Part shown: positions 14,289 through 19,475 of the stretch, piece after piece
Position numbering within the stretch: the first letter of the stretch is position 1
Layout of the letters: every line of letters begins with the position of its first letter
Source of the DNA: CAYUCE01 sp964443275
Lineage (GTDB): Bacteria; Bipolaricaulota; Bipolaricaulia; CAYUCE01
Assembly: GCA_964443275.1 (NCBI GenBank)
Contig: CAYUCE010000036.1
Span: 1 to 19,475 of the forward strand
Reading direction: 5' to 3'
DNA length: 19,475 nt
Made by a program: the position numbers and the translations under genes
Notes under the pieces: generated by a model
What the model was told of the DNA's origin: nothing
Database searches by the model: none
Seen by the model: the letters and a program-made list of their open reading frames with translations, nothing else

Positions 14289-14375
14289 TACAGATGAATT
14301 TGAAAACAAATCCAGATGATAGGCAAAAGGAAGGCGAACCATGGCGGTTTCTTTTTTTAATTTGAGGTGTAGAAC

Positions 14376-15683
14376 ATGCTTGAGAACCTTACTCAAAAGT
14401 TAGGCACTATCCTGGACGGGCTTAAAAAGAAAGGGAAGCTTTCCAAAAAAGATATCCAAGAGGGTCTGCGCGAAGTTAAGCTGGCCCTTCTGGAAGCGGA
14501 TGTAAACTACCGGGTAGTAAAAAGCTTTATAAGTGAGATAGAAGAGAGGGCCCTGGGAGCCGAGGTGATGGAAAGCCTAACCCCCGGCCAGCAAGTGATA
14601 AAGATGGTCCGGGAAGAATTAGAGAAGATAATGGGTGAGAAACCAGCTAAATTGGATCTAGGAAGTCATCCTTCCGTAATTTTCCTGGTGGGGCTGCAAG
14701 GCTCCGGGAAGACCACTACGGCCGGGAAATTGGCTAAAAACTTAAGTTCGCGCTCTCCTCTCTTGGTAGCTTGTGATACTTACCGCCCGGCGGCCATAGA
14801 TCAGTTGGAACAGTTGGGCAAAGATTTAGGATATCCAACTTTCGCCGATAGGTCCCAGGAGGCCACACCGGTAGAGATAGGCAAAAAAGCATTGAAGGAA
14901 GCCCAAAAGAACGGGAATGGAGTATTAATCTTTGACACTGCCGGTAGGCTCCAGATCGATGAGCCCATGATGGAAGAGCTTGAGCTAATGAAAGAGGCGC
15001 TTGATCCGGATGAAATCTTGTTGGTGGCAGATGCCATGACCGGCCAGGAAGCCGTAAATATCGCCGCCGATTTTGATGATTGGTTAGGCCTGACGGGGAT
15101 AATTCTCTCCAAGATGGACGGGGATGCACAGGGTGGAGCCGCCCTTTCCATGACCCAGGTGACCGGCAAGCCTATTAAATTTATCGGGGTAGGCGAAAAA
15201 ATGGATGACTTGGAAGTCTTTCATCCCGACCGCCTGGCCAAAAGAATTTTGGGGATGGGGGATGTATTGAGTCTGATAGAGCAGGCTGAGAGCCGGATGG
15301 ACAAACAAAAGGCCCAGGAGCTTGAGGAGAAGATCAGAAAAGAGACCTTTACCCTGGCAGATTTTCAAGAGCAGTTAGATCAAGTAAAAAACATGGGACC
15401 ATTGAGCAAAATTTTAGAGAAGCTACCCGGAATGAGTAATGTTCAAGTGGATGATAAGAACTTGCGCAAGGTGGAAGCGGTAATAAATTCAATGACCGTG
15501 GAAGAACGAACAAAGCCGGCAATCATTAACGGAAGCAGGAAGAGAAGAATTGCCAAAGGCAGCGGTACTGAGGTAAAGGATGTAAACAGGCTGCTTAAAA
15601 GATTCAAGCAAGCGAAAAAGATGATGAAACAAGTGGGGAAGTTGGAGAAAAGGGGAGCAAAATTACCATTTGATAACTTCTGA
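14376..15683 (+). CDS. ffh: Signal recognition particle GTPase Ffh (SRP54)
   Basis: A 435-residue SRP54 protein that binds signal sequences on translating ribosomes and, with SRP RNA and FtsY, delivers them to the membrane. The N-terminal four-helix domain (about 1-88) has L-R-E-V-K-L-A-L-L-E-A-D-V-N. The GTPase domain shows G1 G-L-Q-G-S-G-K-T at 106-113, D-T-Y-R-P-A-A at 134-140, D-T-A-G-R at 187-191 and S-K-M-D-G-D-A-Q-G-G at 245-254, where Ser replaces the usual Thr. The M domain (about 300-435) keeps M-G-P-L-S-K-I-L-E-K-L-P-G-M and a helix with G-S-G-T-E-V-K-D-V-N-R-L-L. It is short after the last helix, ending P-F-D-N-F. GAGGTG lies 6 bases before the ATG. rpsP follows, a common bacterial arrangement. 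Confidence 0.98.
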   Translation: MLENLTQKLGTILDGLKKKGKLSKKDIQEGLREVKLALLEADVNYRVVKSFISEIEERALGAEVMESLTPGQQVIKMVREELEKIMGEKPAKLDLGSHPSVIFLVGLQGSGKTTTAGKLAKNLSSRSPLLVACDTYRPAAIDQLEQLGKDLGYPTFADRSQEATPVEIGKKALKEAQKNGNGVLIFDTAGRLQIDEPMMEELELMKEALDPDEILLVADAMTGQEAVNIAADFDDWLGLTGIILSKMDGDAQGGAALSMTQVTGKPIKFIGVGEKMDDLEVFHPDRLAKRILGMGDVLSLIEQAESRMDKQKAQELEEKIRKETFTLADFQEQLDQVKNMGPLSKILEKLPGMSNVQVDDKNLRKVEAVINSMTVEERTKPAIINGSRKRRIAKGSGTEVKDVNRLLKRFKQAKKMMKQVGKLEKRGAKLPFDNF

Positions 15684-15743
15684 TTAAGTGAAATGCCAGC
15701 CTAAACTGAAGATAAATAAAGATTAAGCAGATGGAGGTGACCG

Positions 15744-16010
15744 ATGAGCGTCAAGATTAGATTGAAGAGGACTGGACGAAGGCATCAGCCGTCCTTTCGA
15801 ATAGTGGCCATGGAGGAAGAGAAAGCTCAAAACTCAAAAATTTTAGAAAAATTGGGTTTTTATAATCCAGCAGAGGAACAATTAGAGGTAGATACGGGCA
15901 AAGCACTTAATTGGCTCAAAAAGGGTGCGAAACCAAGCAAAACAGTAAGAGACTTACTCTCCAAAAAAGGAGTAATGGAAGAATTTTATAATTTGAAGAA
16001 AGAAAGTTAG
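15744..16010 (+). CDS. rpsP: 30S ribosomal protein S16
   Basis: An 88-residue S16, a small-subunit assembly protein. The N-terminal S-V-K-I-R-L-K-R-T-G-R-R-H-Q-P-S-F-R-I-V family opening is followed by I-L-E-K-L-G-F-Y-N-P and a D-T-G-K-A-L-N-W-L-K-K-G-A-K-P-S block; length is typical. The Shine-Dalgarno is the near-perfect GGAGGTGA (15733-15740), the best in the window. It lies between ffh and khpA, as in many bacterial ffh-rpsP-khpA clusters. Confidence 0.98.
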   Translation: MSVKIRLKRTGRRHQPSFRIVAMEEEKAQNSKILEKLGFYNPAEEQLEVDTGKALNWLKKGAKPSKTVRDLLSKKGVMEEFYNLKKES

Positions 16011-16035
16011 AGTTTAATTTTTTAAAGATAATAAA

Positions 16036-16269
16036 TTGCTAAGGAAATTATTAAAATATCTTGCTTCATCAGTAGTGAATGACCCCGGTGGGATCGATAT
16101 TGAGCAAATAGAAACCAAAGGAGTAGATATTTTCTATCTACGAGTAGCCAAAGAGGATATGGGAAGGGTATTGGGCAAAAGGGGAAAAACGGCCGATGCC
16201 ATAAGATGCATTATGCAAGCTGGGGCCGATCAGTTGGGTAAAGATGTGATTATAGATATAGTTGAATAA
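16036..16269 (+). CDS. khpA: KH domain RNA-binding protein KhpA
   Basis: A 77-residue single KH domain protein of the YlqC/KhpA type, which in Gram-positive bacteria binds RNA together with KhpB. The G-x-x-G nucleic-acid loop is G-K-R-G at residues 47-50, within V-L-G-K-R-G-K-T-A-D-A-I-R, and the helix before it comes from the A-K-E-D-M-G-R segment. The start appears to be TTG at 16036, giving the normal N-terminus L-R-K-L-L-K-Y-L-A; the Shine-Dalgarno is weak, so coupling to rpsP (25 bp upstream) is possible. nfo starts 19 bp after the stop. Confidence 0.93.
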   Translation: MLRKLLKYLASSVVNDPGGIDIEQIETKGVDIFYLRVAKEDMGRVLGKRGKTADAIRCIMQAGADQLGKDVIIDIVE

Positions 16270-16288
16270 TCTGGATAGGCTAGTTTTC

Positions 16289-17161
16289 ATGTTGTTAGGG
16301 TGCCACTTATCAATTAATGGGGGAGTGGATAAATCGATAGATAGAGCAAATGATTTAGGTATCAACGCCCTGCAGATATTCTCGCACAACCCGCGCAGAT
16401 GGAAGATTCGCCCTCTAGGAGAGAAAGAGAAGAAGCTTTTTTGTAAAAAATTCGAGAAAAGCGACCTTGGTTACATCGTTATTCATACTAGCTATTTAAT
16501 AAATTTGGCTTCCCCCGCCAATGACCTCCGCCGCAAATCGGTCAAACTACTAAAGCAAGAAATTGCTAGGGCCGATCAACTGGGAATAGAGCATGTAGTT
16601 ACCCATATAGGAGCCTACCGTCGGGGCCAGATTGAGGAGGGTATCAAGCGAGCGGCCAAAGCCTTATCAAAAATTGGCCCGTTGTTAAACAGCACAAAGA
16701 CCGAAGTAAAGCTCCTTTTGGAAAATACGGCCGGGGCCGGGACTACTATTGGTTATGATTTCAAGCAAATAGCTAAAATCTTAAGCGGGTCGCATGTAGA
16801 AGATGAACTTATAGGTTTTTGCTTTGATACCGCTCACGGCTTGGCGGCTGGCTATGATGTTGCCACTAAGCAAGGTCTGGAAGAAGCTTTAGGCCAAATT
16901 GAAAGTACACTTACCCACTGGAAACTTGAGCTTATTCATTTAAACGACTCGAAATACGAAAAGGGGTCAAGGAAAGACAGACATGAGCATATTGGAAGAG
17001 GACACATAGGTTTGGGGGGCTTTAAAAATATAATCAATCATCCCAAGCTTATTAATTTACCCTATATTTTGGAAACCCCCAAAACTTTTGATAACCACAC
17101 AGATGCGGATAGGTTCAATTTAGACCAGGTCCTAAACTTGAGGAAGGAGTCCAGCACTTAG
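16289..17161 (+). CDS. nfo: Endonuclease IV (AP endonuclease)
   Basis: A 290-residue Nfo-type apurinic/apyrimidinic endonuclease that cuts 5' of abasic sites in base-excision repair. All nine residues equivalent to the trinuclear zinc ligands of E. coli Nfo are visible: H66 (I-H-T-S-Y), H106 (T-H-I-G-A), E145 (L-L-L-E-N-T), D180 and H183 (F-D-T-A-H), H217 (L-I-H-L-N-D), D230 and H232 (K-D-R-H-E-H) and E262 (I-L-E-T-P). The frame is open to a TTG at 16262, overlapping khpA, but the ATG at 16289 gives the family-typical N-terminus M-L-L-G-C-H-L-S-I-N-G-G with GGATAGG upstream. The final codons (S-S-T) and TAG stop overlap repeat element copy B, which may have replaced the native 3' end. Confidence 0.97.
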   Translation: MLLGCHLSINGGVDKSIDRANDLGINALQIFSHNPRRWKIRPLGEKEKKLFCKKFEKSDLGYIVIHTSYLINLASPANDLRRKSVKLLKQEIARADQLGIEHVVTHIGAYRRGQIEEGIKRAAKALSKIGPLLNSTKTEVKLLLENTAGAGTTIGYDFKQIAKILSGSHVEDELIGFCFDTAHGLAAGYDVATKQGLEEALGQIESTLTHWKLELIHLNDSKYEKGSRKDRHEHIGRGHIGLGGFKNIINHPKLINLPYILETPKTFDNHTDADRFNLDQVLNLRKESST

Positions 17162-17219
17162 TTTTATGTAACAAAGTATTGCTTGAAGTTATACTCGATT
17201 CATCTAAACTAAGTGCTGG
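17151..17219. repeat. Dispersed inverted-repeat element, copy B
   Basis: CCAGCACTTAGTTT (17151-17164) and its exact complement (17206-17219) enclose a 41-bp loop containing TGTAACAAAGTATTGCT. The arms are identical to copy A (8467-8534), and the loop is related when copy A is read on the minus strand. Relative to local transcription both copies have the same orientation: each follows the stop of one gene and precedes a codirectional gene. Here it ends nfo and precedes the transaldolase Shine-Dalgarno. Confidence 0.8.
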
Positions 17220-17253
17220 GGCTCAAAATTAATAAAGATAGGAGGTTTTATTC

Positions 17254-17904
17254 ATGCAGATATTTATCGATACTGCGGACATTGAGAAGATACGTGAGGC
17301 CGCCGGTTGGGGATTGGTGGATGGAGTCACCACCAACCCAACGCTTCTCTCTAAGGTGGGTGCAGGGGAGAGCAGTTTTAAGCAAGTTGTGGGTGAGATC
17401 TGTGAAGTCGTGGATGGGCCAATTTCTGCAGAAGTGACCAGTACCGATGCGTTAGGTATGGTTAAAGAGGCTAAAGAGTTGTCCGAGATTCACCCCAACG
17501 TAGTAGTTAAAATCCCCATGACCAAAGAGGGGATGAAAGCTTGTAAGGAGCTTGCCAAGATGGGCATAAAGACAAATGTAACTTTGGTGTTTAGTCCCTC
17601 CCAAGGCTTGATAGCAGCCAAACAAAAAGCAACCTATGTCTCTCCGTTTGTGGGTAGGCTTGATGATAGGTCCGGGGACGGCATGGATGTGGTGGCTCAA
17701 ATAATCACAATCTATGAAAATTACGGGTTTAACACCAAAGTTTTGGTGGCCAGCATTAGACATCCCAGGCATGTCCTGGAGGCTGCTTTGATGGGAGCGG
17801 ATGCTGCTACAGTGCCCTACGAGGTATTAAAAAAGCTCTTTGACCATCCACTTACCGACATGGGCCTTAAGAGATTTATGGCCGACTGGGCCAAAGTGGA
17901 ATGA
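17254..17904 (+). CDS. tal: Small transaldolase (TalC/fructose-6-phosphate aldolase type)
   Basis: A 216-residue transaldolase of the short TalC/MipB/FSA subfamily; members transfer dihydroxyacetone units in the pentose phosphate pathway or cleave fructose 6-phosphate. The N-terminus M-Q-I-F-I-D-T-A-D and D-G-V-T-T-N-P-T (23-30) are canonical. The Schiff-base lysine is K86 in V-V-V-K-I-P-M-T. V-T-L-V-F-S-P-S-Q, S-P-F-V-G-R-L-D-D and V-L-V-A-S-I-R-H follow. AGGAGG lies 8 bases before the ATG. Transaldolase versus fructose-6-phosphate aldolase activity cannot be decided with certainty by eye. Confidence 0.95.
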   Translation: MQIFIDTADIEKIREAAGWGLVDGVTTNPTLLSKVGAGESSFKQVVGEICEVVDGPISAEVTSTDALGMVKEAKELSEIHPNVVVKIPMTKEGMKACKELAKMGIKTNVTLVFSPSQGLIAAKQKATYVSPFVGRLDDRSGDGMDVVAQIITIYENYGFNTKVLVASIRHPRHVLEAALMGADAATVPYEVLKKLFDHPLTDMGLKRFMADWAKVE

Positions 17905-17907
17905 GGA

Positions 17908-17977
17908 ATGCAAAATATAAAATGCAAAGTGAAAAATGCAGAATGTAAAGTGCAAAGTGAAAAATAAAAACTGTAAA
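17908..17977. repeat. Ten phased degenerate heptamers
   Basis: Starting 4 bp after the transaldolase stop, exactly 70 bp divide into ten 7-mers close to ATGCAAA (for example ATGCAAA, ATATAAA, ATGCAAA, GTGAAAA, ATGCAGA). The 15-mer TGCAAAGTGAAAAAT appears twice, 28 bp apart, in agreement with the period. It lies before the Shine-Dalgarno of the next gene and gives only a Phe/His-rich shadow frame on the other strand. Confidence 0.75.
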
Positions 17978-18013
17978 GCCCCAAATGCGAAATTGGTGGG
18001 TGAGCTTAAATAA

Positions 18014-19339
18014 ATGGCGGTTATTCCGGGAAAGAAGGCTTTAATAATTGCGCCCCACAACGACGACGAAATCCTGGGAACCGGGGGAGTGATTCAAAAA
18101 ATATGTAAAAAAGGGGGGTCGGTAACCATAGCGATATTAACCAATGGAGACGGACAAAGGAGAAGACCTCCTCTTACCCCTAAAGCAAATCACATCAAGT
18201 TGGGCTACCGGCGCCAAGAAGAATCTTTACAATCTCTACAGGCTCTGGGAGTGGCTGCTTCAGATGTCTTCTTTCCGGGATATCCGGATCGGGGACTAAG
18301 CAGATTATGGAACTATAACTGGAACTACGATAATTTATATCGCTCAAAGTATACCCGCACCGATCATTCACCTTATGATAATAGTTTCACCTTCAAAGCC
18401 CCTTACTGTGGCCGGGCCTTGGTGGCCGATCTTAAAGAAATTATTCAGGATACGGAGCCGGATATCATCTATTTGCCCCACCCCAACGACTCTCATTTTG
18501 ATCATTGGTCAACTAACGCCTTCCTTATTTATTCTTTGGAAAAGCTAAAGGAAAGTGAGGAAGAGAAATTAGATCAAATAAACCTATCGACTTACCTGGT
18601 GCATAGAGGGAGGTGGCCGCTTCCCCGGGGGAAGAGATTTAGGGCTGGCCTCAACCCTCCCCGGCAGCTACATAATCTGGATACTCGATGGACAAAAGTC
18701 CATTTAAGCCCAACGGAGACCCAAATCAAATATAGTGCCATTTGCAAGCACCGCTCGCAAACCCAGCTTATGAAAAAGTATTTAATGAGCTTTGCTCGGG
18801 CCAACGAGCTCTTCGGGAAGGTGCCCACCTTAGTTTTTGAAAATTCTCTTAAGTTTCAGGATTCGGATGATTCAGTGGCTGCAGGGGACCGTCAAAACGA
18901 CCAAAAAGACGAGGCCTTCCTTTCCTACCTTGATCCCAAGCAGCGCAGCGTATTGGCCAGCTTGAAGAGATATTCGGATATAAAATCGATTGATCTGACA
19001 AGAAAGAATAGTCTAATCAAAATAAAGGTAAACTTCTTTAACCGCCTTCGCTTTACAAACAATGTAAAGATACACATAAATTCTTTAGATGCTCCGGAAA
19101 TAAATGAAGACCAAGAAGGGATATTTAAGTTTCTAAGTAAGAAAAACAAGTTATACTTAAACGATAGAATTATTCCCCCTCACAGTCCGGTCAAGTCCCA
19201 GACAAACTCTAACTCTTTTGCCCTCACCATCCCCTTACACAAATTAGGGGATCCCGGTAAACTACTTTTGGGGGTTGAACTTTTAAGGAACTCAGTTATC
19301 TTTGCTAAGAGTGCTTACCGGTTAATCAAGCTAAAATGA
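18014..19339 (+). CDS. PIG-L/LmbE-family deacetylase-like protein with long C-terminal extension
   Basis: A 441-residue protein whose first ~215 residues form a PIG-L/LmbE domain: A-P-H-N-D-D-E-I-L-G-T-G-G (13-25) supplies His15, Asp17 and Asp18 of the zinc site and catalytic base (the usual form is A-H-P-D-D-E), and H-P-N-D-S-H-F-D-H (156-164) supplies the third ligand at His164. The family removes N-acetyl groups from sugar conjugates. A Trp/Tyr/Asn-rich insert (about 95-120, N-Y-N-W-N-Y-D-N) sits between the motifs. Residues ~280-441 do not match anything I know and may form a separate beta-rich domain. There is no signal peptide, so a cytoplasmic location is likely. The ATG at 18014 has GGTGGGTGAG upstream. 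The substrate is unknown. Confidence 0.85.
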   Translation: MAVIPGKKALIIAPHNDDEILGTGGVIQKICKKGGSVTIAILTNGDGQRRRPPLTPKANHIKLGYRRQEESLQSLQALGVAASDVFFPGYPDRGLSRLWNYNWNYDNLYRSKYTRTDHSPYDNSFTFKAPYCGRALVADLKEIIQDTEPDIIYLPHPNDSHFDHWSTNAFLIYSLEKLKESEEEKLDQINLSTYLVHRGRWPLPRGKRFRAGLNPPRQLHNLDTRWTKVHLSPTETQIKYSAICKHRSQTQLMKKYLMSFARANELFGKVPTLVFENSLKFQDSDDSVAAGDRQNDQKDEAFLSYLDPKQRSVLASLKRYSDIKSIDLTRKNSLIKIKVNFFNRLRFTNNVKIHINSLDAPEINEDQEGIFKFLSKKNKLYLNDRIIPPHSPVKSQTNSNSFALTIPLHKLGDPGKLLLGVELLRNSVIFAKSAYRLIKLK

Positions 19340-19475
19340 TTTCAGGTCTCAGGGCGCTTTGATACTTTATACTGAAATTTTGATATAAGGGGATCGTTAA
19401 CTTCTGACGGTAGGCATTCGGTGGGGTACAGAGGCTTTAAGATACAAATTCGCGATACGTCAGATGTAGGGAATG
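19340..19475. other. Non-coding tail of the window
   Basis: No gene is supported here. TTTCAG (19340-19345) can pair with CTGAAA (19372-19377) followed by TTTT, a weak terminator-like arrangement after the PIG-L gene. TCTGACG (19403-19409) pairs with CGTCAGA (19458-19464) around a 48-base loop, possibly part of a leader for a gene to the right. Confidence 0.3.

Noticed and set aside
14215..14375. SRP (4.5S/ffs) RNA next to ffh
   Set aside because: The conserved domain IV core with the GGAA tetraloop and asymmetric loop is absent on both strands; a partial GGAAGG-like string lacks its pairing partner.
17827..18060. Minus-strand Phe/His-rich frame after the transaldolase
   Set aside because: It is the translation of the heptamer array and overlaps the start of the PIG-L gene; no start signal is present.

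Overview
The window (about 19.5 kb, moderately A+T-rich) reads as bacterial chromosome from an organism I cannot place at phylum level. It is gene-dense, with Shine-Dalgarno-led genes and several TTG starts (uppS, cobO, coaD, khpA and probably the secreted protein before gatB). Most genes are core housekeeping: valS, uppS, cdsA, coaD, gatB, ffh, rpsP, khpA, nfo, rarA. A secreted, strand-rich, possibly beta-barrel protein (13033-13668) hints at a diderm envelope but does not prove it. No phage genes, intact transposase, tRNA, rRNA or CRISPR array is visible.

Layout. At 1-242 lies the C-terminal remnant of a gamma-glutamyltranspeptidase, abutting rarA on the other strand. From 3086 down to 243 the minus strand carries moaC, a MOSC protein and moaB (overlapping, translationally coupled molybdenum-cofactor genes), then rarA with its own promoter and an apparently leaderless start. 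From 3299 the plus strand carries valS-uppS-cdsA. cdsA ends tail to tail with a PfkB sugar kinase whose upstream partner is a PurN-like formyltransferase (both minus). A divergent promoter region follows, then cobO, coaD, a secreted protein of unknown function and gatB, the last pair overlapping by ATGA. A short minus-strand secreted protein follows. A gene-free stretch (13669-14375) precedes ffh-rpsP-khpA-nfo, then a small transaldolase and a PIG-L/LmbE deacetylase-like protein.

The most unusual content is non-coding. (1) Two copies of a ~69-bp element with perfect 14-bp inverted ends and a related loop sit after the formyltransferase gene (8466-8535) and after nfo (17151-17219); in both, the upstream gene's stop codon lies in the element's first arm. 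(2) A different perfect 17-bp inverted repeat with a 45-nt loop lies between convergent gatB and the 13033-13668 gene. (3) The gene-free stretch before ffh contains a 386-bp segment bounded by near-perfect ~21-bp inverted ends (13829-14214), filled with palindromes and three copies of a 15-mer. (4) Ten phased degenerate heptamers follow the transaldolase gene. These look like small non-autonomous repeat elements or structured transcripts. I see no coding system that I would call a new defence or metabolic system.
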